Shown here: one piece after another, positions 1 through 8,928 of the stretch
Numbering within the stretch: position 1 is the first letter of the stretch
Layout: each line of letters begins with the position of its first letter
Source: Lactobacillus sp. W8174
Lineage (GTDB): Bacteria > Bacillota > Bacilli > Lactobacillales > Lactobacillaceae
Reading direction: 5' to 3'
NCBI RefSeq assembly: GCF_016100975.1
Contig: NZ_JACFRN010000001.1
Coordinates: 124,001 to 188,000, forward strand
Length of the DNA: 64,000 nt
Notes under the pieces: generated by a model
Told to the model about the DNA's origin: nothing
Database searches by the model: none
What the model saw: the letters and a program-made list of their open reading frames with translations, nothing else
Made by a program: the position numbers and the translations under genes

Positions 1-482
1 GCTGACTTCAAAGCTGATAGTGCAATGGCGTATCCAGAACCTTCATCACCTAGAATAGCGCCATATCCACCAGTGGTGATAATTCTGCCATTTTGTAAAC
101 CATTAAAAACAGAACCAGTCCCTGCAATTACTAAACCACCATCTTCACCTTCAAGGCCATTATAAAGGGCTAAAAGGGAATCAGTAATTGCCCTAGTCGG
201 TAAGTTATTAACTTTTGCCGAAATTTCAGCTGCTACTTCAGGTGCATGACCAACTACAGATAAGCCAGCCATTCCACATAAGATACGTTGGCAATCTCCG
301 TCAATTTCATCAATTAACTTGTTTATAGTATTGGTAATATTGGTTATTGCACTTTCATAATTTGTGTTTACCTGACCTGGTCCTGCTTTAGCACGTGCCA
401 GTTCCTGACCTTTTAAGTCATATGCAATTGCCATAGTATGGGTTCCACCAGCGTCAACCCCAATTTGATATTTAAGTGTCAT
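1..482 (-). CDS. N-acetylglucosamine kinase-like protein, BadF/BadG/BcrA/BcrD ATPase family (3' end outside window)
   Basis: About 160 N-terminal residues are visible; the C-terminus runs off the left edge. Translation from the ATG at 482-480 gives the phosphate-binding motif GVDAGGTHT at residues 8-16, then IAGTGSVF and GGYGAILGDEGSGYAI, the glycine-rich and adenosine-loop motifs of the acetate/sugar kinase-actin fold as found in BadF-type GlcNAc kinases. The likely role is ATP-dependent phosphorylation of an amino sugar in the cytoplasm. An AGAAAG ribosome binding site lies 9-10 bases upstream. It is divergent from the penicillin-binding protein gene. Substrate specificity is inferred from family resemblance only. 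Confidence 0.8.
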   Translation of the reverse strand, partial: MTLKYQIGVDAGGTHTMAIAYDLKGQELARAKAGPGQVNTNYESAITNITNTINKLIDEIDGDCQRILCGMAGLSVVGHAPEVAAEISAKVNNLPTRAITDSLLALYNGLEGEDGGLVIAGTGSVFNGLQNGRIITTGGYGAILGDEGSGYAIALSALKS

Positions 483-693
483 AGTTTGATCTTCTTTCTA
501 AATTTTTTATCCCACCAATATTTTATTACAAATGGAAAATTTACAGAAGATTTTTTCATAAAGTGTTTATAACCAGTTTATTATTTGCCTTTTACACGTT
601 ATCTATTAAAGTTTTTTCAAAAAGTTAACATCTCAATAGATTTGTCATCTAGTTTTTGCTAAAATTACACTAGTTTAGTGAGGATGAGTCTAA

Positions 694-2793
694 TTGAATT
701 TTTTTAAGAAAAAACTGAAGACTAAAAATGATAATTCCAAAAAACAAGCTTCTACTCCAATTAGAATGAAGATAATTTTGGGAATTATTTTTGTCCTTTT
801 TGCTACATTAATTGGGCAACTGGCTTATTTGCAAATTGGCTATGGTTCACGCTTCAAGGCTGAAGTGCAAAAATCTAATTCTGCTGTTGTTTCCAGTCAG
901 GTTCCTCGCGGAGTTATGTATGACAGTAAAGGACGCGTATTGGTAGGAAATAAAGCTAAAAATGCTATTACTTATACCAAAAGTGTTTCTACTACGAGTG
1001 AAGACATTTATACAATTTCAAATTCTCTTAGTCAATATATTTCAATTAAAGACGAAAAACCGACACAGCAGCAAGTAATTGATTATTATTTGGCTAATAA
1101 AAAAAATAGTGCTAAAGAAGCTGCTAAAGTTCCTAAATCTGTCAGAGAAACTCAGGATGATAATTTAATTAATAAAAGAATACAAGAGCAAGTTAGTGCT
1201 GAACATGTTAAATTAAGTGCACGTGAGAAAACAGCAGCTCTAATTTACAATAAGATTTCTGGTGCTTATACTCTTTCTACTATTTATATTAAAAATAATC
1301 ATCTGACAGACAAAGAAATTGCAGAAGTAGGTGAGCATCTTTCAGATTTGCCTGGTGTAGGTATTGGTACTGACTGGCAAAGATCATATCCCAACGGTTC
1401 TTCTATTCGCAGTATTATTGGCTCTGTATCAACGGAGAAGGCTGGTTTACCTAGTGATAATTTACAATATTATCTAACCAATGGCTATTCTAGAAATGAC
1501 AGAGTAGGTACGTCATATTTGGAAGAAAAATATGAACCACTGCTAAAGGGAACGAAAGCTACGAGTAAAGTTTGGACTAAAAATTCAGGCGATATTGAAC
1601 AATCGAAATCGGTATATTCTGGTCAAGCCGGTGCAAGTTTGGTTTTGACTCTTGATGCTAAATATCAAAAAGAAGTCCAAAGTTCATTGGAAAAAATTTA
1701 TGCTGGAGCTGTTGGTTCCGGTGCTGCTCACTATTCAAATGGAGCCTATGCTGTTGCCATGAATCCTAAAACTGGCGCTATTTTAGCTATGGCAGGTATC
1801 AATCGTGACCCTAAAAAGAATAAAACTACTAATAATGCCTTAGGCGTAATTAATCAGTCTTTTGTAATGGGCTCAGCTGTTAAAGGTGCAATGGTCGGTG
1901 GTGGATTAATTAACAAAATAATTACTCCAACAAATAATGTAATGCCCGATACACCAATTTATTTGCCAAGTACCCCTGTTAAAAAATCAGTTTATCCAAT
2001 AGGTACATTTGGTGCACTTGATGCAGAAACTGCACTCGAAGTTTCCAGTAATATCTACATGATGCATTTAGCAATGAAATGGATTAAAGCTGATTATGTT
2101 CCCAAGAGTTTTATCCATATGCCCCAAACAGCGTTCGAACCTTTACGGCATAATTTTAATATGTTTGGATTGGGACAAAAGACTGGTATTGATTTGCCGG
2201 GCGAAATTTCAGGAATTCAAGGTAAATCATTTAATGATCAAGGATTAGTTCTTTCGGGGTCCGTGTTAGACTTGTCTTACGGCAACTATGATGCTTATAC
2301 CCTGATTCAAATGGCGCAGTATGTTTCTACTATTGCTAACGGCGGCTATAGAATGCAGCCATACGTTGTGCAATCAATTGGTCGAACTTCAAATAATGGC
2401 AAAAAAATTTATGTGGATTACAATAAAAAGCCAGAAGTTCAGTTACGGATACCCTGGACTTCAGATGAACTGAATATTGTCAGACAAGGCTTTTGGCGCG
2501 TTGTTCATGGCACAAATTCATGGGGTACCGCACATAAATTAAAAAACGTGAAACCTTCTATTTCCGGTAAATCAGGAACAGCACAGACATTTTATTACGA
2601 TCCAGATAATCCTAACCAAAAAAATCCGCCTGAGCTGGTTAATGCAACTTTTGTCGGCTATGCGCCATCAAATAATCCCGAAATAGCAACAGCGGTAATA
2701 TTTCCGGGACTTGATCCCGAACTGGAAGGTTCCTACACACTACAAATGACGAAAGCAATGGTACAAGACTACTTTAAATTACATAAAAAGTAG
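694..2793 (+). CDS. Class B penicillin-binding protein (D,D-transpeptidase, PBP2/PBP2b type)
   Basis: Cross-links peptidoglycan peptides on the outer face of the membrane. The order is a basic cytoplasmic tail (1-24), one transmembrane segment (about 25-47), a dimerisation/pedestal region and a C-terminal transpeptidase domain. The three active-site motifs are visible: SAVK with the nucleophile near Ser394, SSN near residue 450, and KSGT near residue 630. It has no glycosyltransferase domain, so it is class B. It starts at TTG 694, with GTGAGG at 678-683 as ribosome binding site; no nearby ATG fits. The linkage to rpmG and the folate/rhomboid genes suggests the elongation-type PBP of lactobacilli, but the subtype is inferred. 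Confidence 0.9.
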   Translation: MNFFKKKLKTKNDNSKKQASTPIRMKIILGIIFVLFATLIGQLAYLQIGYGSRFKAEVQKSNSAVVSSQVPRGVMYDSKGRVLVGNKAKNAITYTKSVSTTSEDIYTISNSLSQYISIKDEKPTQQQVIDYYLANKKNSAKEAAKVPKSVRETQDDNLINKRIQEQVSAEHVKLSAREKTAALIYNKISGAYTLSTIYIKNNHLTDKEIAEVGEHLSDLPGVGIGTDWQRSYPNGSSIRSIIGSVSTEKAGLPSDNLQYYLTNGYSRNDRVGTSYLEEKYEPLLKGTKATSKVWTKNSGDIEQSKSVYSGQAGASLVLTLDAKYQKEVQSSLEKIYAGAVGSGAAHYSNGAYAVAMNPKTGAILAMAGINRDPKKNKTTNNALGVINQSFVMGSAVKGAMVGGGLINKIITPTNNVMPDTPIYLPSTPVKKSVYPIGTFGALDAETALEVSSNIYMMHLAMKWIKADYVPKSFIHMPQTAFEPLRHNFNMFGLGQKTGIDLPGEISGIQGKSFNDQGLVLSGSVLDLSYGNYDAYTLIQMAQYVSTIANGGYRMQPYVVQSIGRTSNNGKKIYVDYNKKPEVQLRIPWTSDELNIVRQGFWRVVHGTNSWGTAHKLKNVKPSISGKSGTAQTFYYDPDNPNQKNPPELVNATFVGYAPSNNPEIATAVIFPGLDPELEGSYTLQMTKAMVQDYFKLHKK

Positions 2794-2875
2794 AATTTTG
2801 TGAATATTACTGGTAATAATAAAGGAAAAATGCTAAGATAATACAGTCAGAATAAAAGCGTAGGTGGTGAAAGAA

Positions 2876-3025
2876 ATGGCAGATAACATCATTTTGGAAT
2901 GCACCGAATGTGGCGATAGAAGTTACTTATCTAAGAAAAACAAGCGTAAGCATCCGGAACGTTTAAGTTTGAAGAAGTATTGCCCAGTTGAAAGACATAC
3001 TACTCTTCATCGTGAAACTAAGTAA
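2876..3025 (+). CDS. rpmG: 50S ribosomal protein L33
   Basis: A 49-residue basic protein of the large ribosomal subunit. It carries CxxC at residues 9-12 and [15 protein letters not shown] at 33-47. Zinc-binding L33 normally has two CxxC pairs; here the second pair keeps only Cys36, and Glu stands where the fourth cysteine would be, so zinc binding may be weak or absent. GGTGGTGAAAG just upstream provides the ribosome binding site. A strong terminator follows immediately. Firmicutes often carry several rpmG copies, and this is one of them. Confidence 0.95.
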   Translation: MADNIILECTECGDRSYLSKKNKRKHPERLSLKKYCPVERHTTLHRETK

Positions 3026-3037
3026 TTAACCAATATG

Positions 3038-3066
3038 GCAGGAGCCTATGCTCCTGCTATTTTTTA
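3038..3066 (+). terminator. Rho-independent terminator after rpmG
   Basis: A 7-bp GC-rich stem (GCAGGAG / CTCCTGC) with a 6-base loop is followed by a T-rich run. It lies only about 12 bases before the start of the next gene, so that gene is read either from read-through or from a promoter nested here. Confidence 0.85.
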
Positions 3067-3078
3067 TATGGAAGAATC

Positions 3079-3657
3079 ATGACAAAATTAAAAAAAGAAA
3101 TTAGACAACAACAAGTTGAAAAATTAAGCAGCTTTGCGGAAACCGCTGAAAAGAATGCTGAAGATCAGGTTCTACTAAAGAATATTATGAATTCTGAACT
3201 CCTTGACAAATGCCAAAGCATTGGGATAACTTCTTCTCTTACTTATGAGGTAGATACCTCAGGTCTAATTGCTCAGCTTTGGGATCAAGGAAAAGATGTT
3301 TATTTAGCACGGGCTAATGATAACAGTGAACGTTCACAAGATTTTATTTATTATAGTTATATGACTAAGTTAACTAAGTCCAAATTTGGTGTTGCTGAAG
3401 TAAGTGAACCGGACGCTCAGATTAATAATGATCTTGACTTAATTATTGTGCCTGGATTAGCTTTTGCTTTGGATTCGCATCAACGTTTAGGCTTTGGTGG
3501 GGGCTATTATGATCGCTTTTTGGCAAAACATCCTAGTTCAAAGACAGTAGCTTTGGTCAATTCGAAGATGATTTTTGAAACTGCAGCTTGGAAAATAGAA
3601 GCAACTGATGTTCCAATTCAAACAATTATCACTCCTGAAGCAATTTTATCGAAATAA
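3079..3657 (+). CDS. yqgN: 5-formyltetrahydrofolate cyclo-ligase
   Basis: Converts 5-formyl-THF to 5,10-methenyl-THF with ATP, returning a storage folate to the one-carbon pool. The 192-residue length is typical. The diagnostic C-terminal motif RLGFGGGYYDRFL lies near residues 135-147, after the IIVPGLAF strand. It begins a cluster (cyclo-ligase, rhomboid, YqgQ) that matches the Bacillus yqgN-yqgP-yqgQ order and is spaced 11 bases from the rhomboid gene. The upstream ribosome binding site GGAAGAA is modest. Confidence 0.92.
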   Translation: MTKLKKEIRQQQVEKLSSFAETAEKNAEDQVLLKNIMNSELLDKCQSIGITSSLTYEVDTSGLIAQLWDQGKDVYLARANDNSERSQDFIYYSYMTKLTKSKFGVAEVSEPDAQINNDLDLIIVPGLAFALDSHQRLGFGGGYYDRFLAKHPSSKTVALVNSKMIFETAAWKIEATDVPIQTIITPEAILSK

Positions 3658-3668
3658 CTGAGGCTATT

Positions 3669-4349
3669 ATGAACCAGCGACAAAACCTGAAAAATTGTTA
3701 TATAACTGTCAGTATATTGGTTATTCTTTTTTTGGTCTTTTTAATTGAAACTGCAATAGGTGGCTCCGAAAATATTTATGTTTTAATGAAAATGGGGGCT
3801 ATGAAAAATGATGCTATCATTATAGGTAATCAGTGGTGGCGCCTGTTTACTGCACAATTTTTGCATATTGGAATTATGCATTTAATATCAAATGCAGTGA
3901 TGATTTATTACCTAGGTGTTTATATGGAAACCATAATAGGTCATTGGCGTTTTTTAGCCATCTATTTACTTTCAGGTATTGGTGGAAATCTTTTAAGCCT
4001 GGCTTGGGGAAATGATAACGCAATTAGTGCTGGAGCTTCAACGGCTTTATTCGGCCTTTTTGGAGCAATGACTGCTATTGCATTGCAAAATCGTACGAAT
4101 CCAATTCTTGTTTATCTCGGCAGACAGTCATTCTGGCTGGCATTGATTAATATAGGCCTTGATCTTTTTGCTCCTAATATCGATATCCCGGGACATATTG
4201 GCGGTTTTATAGCCGGATTTTTAATTGCTGTTATTTTGGGTGAAAAAAATTTAAGAAATTATTCAATAAAAATGCGCGTTGTTGCAGTTTGTGCTTTGAT
4301 AATTTATTGTGTGGCAGCTGTCAGAATGGGTATGGTAATCAACTTATAA
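3669..4349 (+). CDS. Rhomboid-family intramembrane serine protease
   Basis: A 226-residue polytopic membrane protein with six to seven hydrophobic segments. The rhomboid catalytic serine sits in GASTALFG near residue 123 and the partner histidine in GHIGG near residue 176; the conserved WR (QWWRLFTAQFLHIGIMHL) loop precedes them. It cleaves transmembrane substrates within the bilayer. It is shorter than Bacillus GluP (YqgP) because it lacks the large N-terminal domain and the TPR tail. Its stop overlaps the start of yqgQ (TAATG), so the two are translationally coupled. Substrates are unknown. Confidence 0.9.
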   Translation: MNQRQNLKNCYITVSILVILFLVFLIETAIGGSENIYVLMKMGAMKNDAIIIGNQWWRLFTAQFLHIGIMHLISNAVMIYYLGVYMETIIGHWRFLAIYLLSGIGGNLLSLAWGNDNAISAGASTALFGLFGAMTAIALQNRTNPILVYLGRQSFWLALINIGLDLFAPNIDIPGHIGGFIAGFLIAVILGEKNLRNYSIKMRVVAVCALIIYCVAAVRMGMVINL

Positions 4350-4567
4350 TGAAAACTCTGTATGATGTACAACAGCTTTTGGAAAAATACGGCATTTTTG
4401 TCCATGTAGGAAAGAGAATTTGGGATATTGAACTGATGGCTCTTGAACTAGATAACATCAATCGTTCGCATTTAATCGATAAGCATGATTATTTAGTTGC
4501 AAAAATAATACTGCGACGAGAATACGAATATGAAGAACGCAGAAAAGGCAATAAGCCTGACTCTTAA
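4349..4567 (+). CDS. yqgQ: YqgQ family protein (DUF910)
   Basis: A 72-residue protein from the ATG at 4349, starting MKTLYDVQQLLEKYG with the central IWDIELMALEL segment characteristic of the YqgQ/DUF910 family. A longer reading frame opens upstream inside the rhomboid gene, but the ATG that overlaps the rhomboid stop is the natural start. The function is unknown; the family is small, soluble and helical. In Bacillus a glucokinase gene follows yqgQ. None is present here, and a rhodanese-like gene comes next. Confidence 0.85.
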   Translation: MKTLYDVQQLLEKYGIFVHVGKRIWDIELMALELDNINRSHLIDKHDYLVAKIILRREYEYEERRKGNKPDS

Positions 4568-4621
4568 GCTTGATTAAGGGTATATTGTTTTTAGAAACTT
4601 TTAGTAGGAGAAATACAATTT

Positions 4622-5026
4622 ATGTCAACATTTTTATTTATTCTAGATGCAGTTTTAATTATTGTAATTTTAGCCTTCATTGCAGTTTGGTTATGGAATA
4701 AAATACAGACTAAGCGCCTGGGCGGTGGAGACTTGTCTAATGATGAATTTAATAAGGGAATGCGTAAAGCTCAGGTAGTGGATTTACGTGAAAAAGAGCC
4801 TTTCAAGAGAAAACACATTGATGGTGCCAGAAATTTGCCATACACGATGCTTAAGTATCAATATACTGAATTAAGGTCGGACCTTCCGGTTTATTTATAT
4901 TCCGATTCTTTATCAGTTACTTTACGTGCTGCCAGATTTCTACAGAAAAAGAACTTTTCGTCTATTAAATGGTTAAAAAATGGTTTTGATGAATGGGACG
5001 GTCGTACAAAAAAATCCAAATATTGA
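4622..5026 (+). CDS. Membrane-anchored rhodanese-like protein, catalytic Cys absent
   Basis: 134 residues: one N-terminal transmembrane helix (about 4-26) followed by a cytoplasmic rhodanese fold (VDLREKEPFKRKHIDGARNLP, then LPVYLYSDSLS, then the helix with RAARFLQKKNF). The position that normally holds the active-site cysteine after the VYLY strand reads SDSLS, so sulfur transfer by the usual persulfide is unlikely. It is probably a binding or scaffold protein. A GTAGGAG ribosome binding site precedes it, and a terminator hairpin follows. Confidence 0.8.
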   Translation: MSTFLFILDAVLIIVILAFIAVWLWNKIQTKRLGGGDLSNDEFNKGMRKAQVVDLREKEPFKRKHIDGARNLPYTMLKYQYTELRSDLPVYLYSDSLSVTLRAARFLQKKNFSSIKWLKNGFDEWDGRTKKSKY

Positions 5027-5030
5027 TTAG

Positions 5031-5066
5031 AAAACATGTTTGTTGATTTTTCAAACGTGTTTTTTC
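5031..5066 (+). terminator. Terminator between rhodanese-like gene and miaA
   Basis: A 12-bp stem (AAAACATGTTTG / CAAACGTGTTTT, one G-U pair) with a 9-base loop ends in a T run. It separates the yqgN cluster from miaA. Confidence 0.75.
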
Positions 5067-5093
5067 TATATTATTAATTAAATGAGGAAAAAG

Positions 5094-6014
5094 ATGCAAA
5101 AAGTTTTGGCAATCGTTGGGCCAACCGCAATTGGAAAGACCTCTTTGGCAATTCAGCTTGCTCAAAAAATAAATGCTGAAATAATTTCGGGTGATTCAAT
5201 GCAGGTTTATAAAGAGGTGGCTATTGGAACAGCTAAAGCAACTCCAACAGAACAAAAGACGATTCGACATTATCTTGTTGATACTCGATCAGTTTTTGAG
5301 CCGTATTCTGTGGTAGATTTCATTGAGCAGGCGGAAAAGGCTGTTGAGCAAATCAGTGCCCAAAATAAGCTACCACTTTTAGTAGGTGGTACCGGTTTTT
5401 ATGTCAATGCACTTTTAAACAAAATGCAATTAGGAGAACCATCTCACCAAGAAGCAGTGATTACAGATAAATGGGAAAAATTTTTGCAGGAACAGGGAAA
5501 AAATGAATTGTGGGCGGAATTAGATAAGCGAGATCCAGATGCCGCTCAAAAAATTCCTTTAAATAATACCCGACGCGTTTTACGGGCACTAACAGTAATA
5601 GAGCGTACAGGGAAAAAATTTTCTCAGCAGCAAAAAAACATAGAACCAAGATATGATTACCTTATCATTGGTCTCAATTCTAACCGCACTGTAATTTACC
5701 GTAGGATCAATGAGCGTGTTGATCAAATGATGAAACAAGGCTTGCTTGAAGAAGCAAATTTTATTTATCAAAATAGGGCTTATGAATATACGATCCTGCA
5801 GGCTATCGGTTATAAAGAATTTTTTCCTTATTTTAAAAAACAAGATAGCCTTGAAAATTGCGTTTCAAATTTAAAAACAGCTTCAAGAAGATATGCTAAG
5901 AGGCAGCTGACGTATTTTCGTCATCAATTACCTGTCACTTGGTTTGATCCACTTAAAGATCCGAATTGTTTAAATGAAATTAAACAGAAAGTTGAGGAAT
6001 GGTTAAATGAATAA
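5094..6014 (+). CDS. miaA: tRNA dimethylallyltransferase
   Basis: Adds a dimethylallyl group to A37 of tRNAs that read UNN codons. The P-loop GPTAIGKTS is at residues 9-17, with SGDSMQVYKEV next (catalytic/tRNA-binding Asp), GGTGFYVNALL in the middle and the QAIGYKEFF segment near residue 235. An ATG at 5082 is in frame but has no ribosome binding site; GAGGA at 5084-5088 points to the ATG at 5094, giving 306 residues, a usual length. The stop overlaps the next gene by 8 bases, forming an operon with it. Confidence 0.95.
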   Translation: MQKVLAIVGPTAIGKTSLAIQLAQKINAEIISGDSMQVYKEVAIGTAKATPTEQKTIRHYLVDTRSVFEPYSVVDFIEQAEKAVEQISAQNKLPLLVGGTGFYVNALLNKMQLGEPSHQEAVITDKWEKFLQEQGKNELWAELDKRDPDAAQKIPLNNTRRVLRALTVIERTGKKFSQQQKNIEPRYDYLIIGLNSNRTVIYRRINERVDQMMKQGLLEEANFIYQNRAYEYTILQAIGYKEFFPYFKKQDSLENCVSNLKTASRRYAKRQLTYFRHQLPVTWFDPLKDPNCLNEIKQKVEEWLNE

Positions 6015-7257
6015 CTGGCCAGAAAAATTAAATAAAATAGTAGCTGAGACGGACAAGCAGATAGCACCCCAATTAGCAAAAATTGATCAAAATATCTTAT
6101 TTAATCAAAATAAAGTTTTAGAAGCTTTTAAAGATAAGGCTGTTGCTGAATCTGATTTAATTGGCAGCACTGGTTATGGGTCTGATGACAGCGGTCGAGA
6201 TAAGCTAGATCGTATTTACGCACAAATTTTTAACACTGAAGATGCTTTAGTCCGTTCGCAATTTGTTTCTGGTACCCATACTTTAGCCACTGCAATGGCA
6301 GGCAATCTGCTCCCAGGTGATGAATTAACCTATTTAACTGGGATGCCTTATGATACATTGCAACAAGTTATTGGAATTGCCGGCAACGGTCGTGGCAGTT
6401 TGAAGCAATATGGCGTTAAGTTCTCTCATGTTGATTTATTACCTGACGGCAGTGTTGATTTTGCTTCTGCACGAAATTTGTTGACAAAACACCAACCTAA
6501 AATGGTTGTTATTCAGCGTTCACGAGGCTATAATACCAGACCGAGTTTTACAGTGGGAAAAATCAAGCCAATGATTAAAATGATCAGGGAAGTTTCACCT
6601 AAGAGCATCATTTTTGTAGATAATTGTTATGGAGAATTCTCTGAACAACATGAACCTACTGAATATGGTGCCGATTTAATGGCTGGTTCTTTAATTAAAA
6701 ATGCTGGCGGCGGATTGGCCAAAATAGGTGGCTATGTTGTTGGTAAGCATGAACTAATTGAGAATACTGCGGTAAGGCTCACAGCAGGTGGGATTGGTCG
6801 CGAAGAAGGAGCCAGTTTAAACAATAATCTTGATTATTTTGAGGGCCTTTTTGTATCACCAAGTGTGACTGGTAATGCAATTAAAGGTGCAATTTATGCG
6901 TCAGCTTTATTAGAAAAGATGGGCTTAGAAGTTTCTCCTAAGTGGAATGAAAACAGAACTGACTTAATTCAAACAGTAATTTTTCATGACAAGGACAAAA
7001 TGATCAGATTTGCCAAAACTTTACAGAAAAACTCGCCAATTAATTCATTCGTTGATCCTATTCCAAGTAATGATACTGGATATGAAGATCAAGTAATTAT
7101 GGCTGATGGTTCATTTATTGAAGGTGCAAGTATTGAATTTTCTGGGGATGGTCCAATTAGACCACCTTATGCCTTATATATGCAGGGCGGATTAACTTAT
7201 GCTCATGTAAAAATTGCGATTACCAATGCAGTTAATGAATTATTTTTCGAGAATTAA
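6007..7257 (+). CDS. ynbB: PLP-dependent methionine gamma-lyase family protein (YnbB / aluminium-resistance type)
   Basis: 416 residues with the fold-type I PLP enzyme layout: substrate-binding glycine loop GSTGYGSDDSGRDKLD near 51, the QRSRGYNTRPS segment near 173, Asp in FVDNCYGEF near 201, and the Schiff-base lysine in AGSLIKNAGGG near 231. The closest family is Bacillus YnbB, annotated as a methionine gamma-lyase or aluminium-resistance homologue; its true substrate is not established. It overlaps miaA and precedes glnA, the same order as miaA-ynbB-glnR-glnA in Bacillus relatives, but glnR is missing here. Confidence 0.85.
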   Translation: MNNWPEKLNKIVAETDKQIAPQLAKIDQNILFNQNKVLEAFKDKAVAESDLIGSTGYGSDDSGRDKLDRIYAQIFNTEDALVRSQFVSGTHTLATAMAGNLLPGDELTYLTGMPYDTLQQVIGIAGNGRGSLKQYGVKFSHVDLLPDGSVDFASARNLLTKHQPKMVVIQRSRGYNTRPSFTVGKIKPMIKMIREVSPKSIIFVDNCYGEFSEQHEPTEYGADLMAGSLIKNAGGGLAKIGGYVVGKHELIENTAVRLTAGGIGREEGASLNNNLDYFEGLFVSPSVTGNAIKGAIYASALLEKMGLEVSPKWNENRTDLIQTVIFHDKDKMIRFAKTLQKNSPINSFVDPIPSNDTGYEDQVIMADGSFIEGASIEFSGDGPIRPPYALYMQGGLTYAHVKIAITNAVNELFFEN

Positions 7258-7310
7258 TCAAAGATATTTATAAATGTAAAGTAAAAGTTTGGTAAAGTTT
7301 TGCTATTTTT

Positions 7311-7350
7311 TGTTAGACCACTTTACAAGGTTTTAATCATTTGCTAATCT
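7311..7350 (+). promoter_or_regulatory. GlnR/TnrA-type operator overlapping the glnA promoter
   Basis: Bases 7311-7327 read TGTTA-N7-TTACA, a perfect match to the TGTNA-N7-TNACA site bound by GlnR and TnrA. The right half-site supplies the -35 hexamer TTTACA (7322-7327), which is 17 bases from the -10 TAATCT (7345-7350). Repressor binding would block the -35 box, as known for glnRA promoters when glutamine is plentiful. The leader then runs about 75 bases to the glnA start. No regulator gene is nearby. Confidence 0.7.
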
Positions 7351-7428
7351 TAAGTCTAGTTTTAAACAAGAATAAAATTTCTAGTTTAGACTGTACCAAT
7401 TATTGTGTGATTTTTTAGGTGGAGAAAC

Positions 7429-8766
7429 ATGACAAAGAAAATTTCAGCAGATGACATAAGGAAAAGTGTCAAAGAAGATGATGTCAGATTTATTAGACTG
7501 GCTTTCACAGATATTAATGGAACATTAAAAGCAGTTGAAGTTCCAAATAGTCAGTTAGACAAGGTTTTAGAAAATGACGTGCGCTTTGATGGTTCTTCAA
7601 TTGACGGATTTGTTCGTTTGGAAGAAAGTGATATGATATTATATCCAGATTTTTCCACCTGGTCCGTTTTGCCTTGGGGTGACAGTACAGGTGGTAAAAT
7701 TGGTTGCTTAACTTGTTCTGTTCATACTACTGATGGTGAACCTTTTGCAGGTGATCCACGAAATAATCTTAAAAGAGTTATTGGTCAAATGAAAGAATTG
7801 GGCTTTACTGCTTTTGATATTGGTTTTGAAGCCGAATTTCATTTACTTAAACTTGATGAAAATGGTAATTGGACTACTCAGGTTCCAGACCATGCCTCGT
7901 ATTTTGATTTAACCTCAAACGATGAAAGTGCAAGTTGTCGCCGAGATATTGTTGAAACTTTGGAAAGTATCGGTTTTGAAGTGGAAGCTGCACACCACGA
8001 AGTAGGGGATGGTCAGCAGGAAATTGATTTCAGATTTGATGATGCGTTGACAACTGCTGATCGTGTGCAAACTTTTAAAATGATTGTGCGTGAAATAGCT
8101 AAGAAACATCGGCTGTTTGCCACATTTATGGCTAAGCCCTTGCAAGGTCAAGCTGGTAACGGGATGCATACCAACATGTCTTTATTCAAAGGCAATAAAA
8201 ATGCGTTTTATGATAAAAATAATAAATATCATTTATCCAAGACTGCTTTATACTTTTTAAATGGTATTTTGGAGCATGCACGCGCCATTACAGCAGTTGG
8301 CAACCCGACTGTTAACTCATACAAGCGTTTAATTCCGGGTTTTGAGGCTCCAGTATATATTTCTTGGGCTTCAAAGAATCGTTCTCCTATGGTTAGAGTA
8401 CCTTCTGCAGGGGAATTAAATACTCGTCTTGAAATGCGCTCTGCTGATCCTACAGCTAACCCATATTTGCTTTTAGCCGCATGTTTAAGTGCAGGAATGG
8501 CCGGAATTAAGGAAGAAAAGATGCCTATGGATCCTGTTACGTGCAACTTATTTGATTTAAGTGAGGAACAACTTAATGAGATGGGAATAAAGCCACTTCC
8601 TTCAACATTGCACAATGCCTTAAAAGCCTTTAAAAAGGATAAATTAATTCAAGCAGCTCTGGGTGAACATTTGACTCAAAGTTTCATTGATTCTAAAGAA
8701 TTAGAATGGTCCCAATACACTCAAACTGTTTCTGACTGGGAAAGAAATCGTTATATGGGCTACTAA
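7429..8766 (+). CDS. glnA: Glutamine synthetase, type I-alpha
   Basis: Makes glutamine from glutamate, ammonia and ATP; works as a cytoplasmic dodecamer. The 445-residue length and the FDGSSIDGF loop near residue 51, the GFEAEFHLL metal-site strand, [20 protein letters not shown] near 290 and the RxE-type C-terminal metal motif ([14 protein letters not shown]) fit GS-I-alpha, the feedback-inhibited form of Firmicutes without adenylylation. The start has a GGTGGAG ribosome binding site. Transcription is likely controlled through the GlnR-type box upstream, and a clean terminator follows, so it is probably monocistronic. Confidence 0.97.
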   Translation: MTKKISADDIRKSVKEDDVRFIRLAFTDINGTLKAVEVPNSQLDKVLENDVRFDGSSIDGFVRLEESDMILYPDFSTWSVLPWGDSTGGKIGCLTCSVHTTDGEPFAGDPRNNLKRVIGQMKELGFTAFDIGFEAEFHLLKLDENGNWTTQVPDHASYFDLTSNDESASCRRDIVETLESIGFEVEAAHHEVGDGQQEIDFRFDDALTTADRVQTFKMIVREIAKKHRLFATFMAKPLQGQAGNGMHTNMSLFKGNKNAFYDKNNKYHLSKTALYFLNGILEHARAITAVGNPTVNSYKRLIPGFEAPVYISWASKNRSPMVRVPSAGELNTRLEMRSADPTANPYLLLAACLSAGMAGIKEEKMPMDPVTCNLFDLSEEQLNEMGIKPLPSTLHNALKAFKKDKLIQAALGEHLTQSFIDSKELEWSQYTQTVSDWERNRYMGY

Positions 8767-8894
8767 AAAATTTTGTTTTAGTTTTATAATAAGAGCGAAA
8801 TTTAAAAACTGGAAATTTATTAATTAGGGAAATAATGTAAAGTCTGATAAAGAACGGGCTAATTATTTTTCTTGCATGTGCCCAATATTATAAT

Positions 8895-8928
8895 GTCAAG
8901 CTACAATTTAGCTTGACGTTTTTTATTT
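8895..8928 (+). terminator. Rho-independent terminator downstream of glnA
   Basis: An 8-bp stem (GTCAAGCT / AGCTTGAC) with a 7-base loop and a run of T ends the glnA transcript about 130 bases after the stop. Confidence 0.85.

Noticed and set aside
5082-5093. Upstream ATG for miaA
   Set aside because: It has no ribosome binding site, and the GAGGA that would serve the ATG at 5094 overlaps it.
8229-8615. 128-residue minus-strand ORF inside glnA
   Set aside because: Shadow of a strongly conserved gene on the other strand; no start signals.
8860-8890. GGGC...GCCC pairing after glnA as a possible regulatory RNA
   Set aside because: Only four strong pairs over a 20-base AT loop, no T run and no match to a known motif; the true terminator is just downstream.
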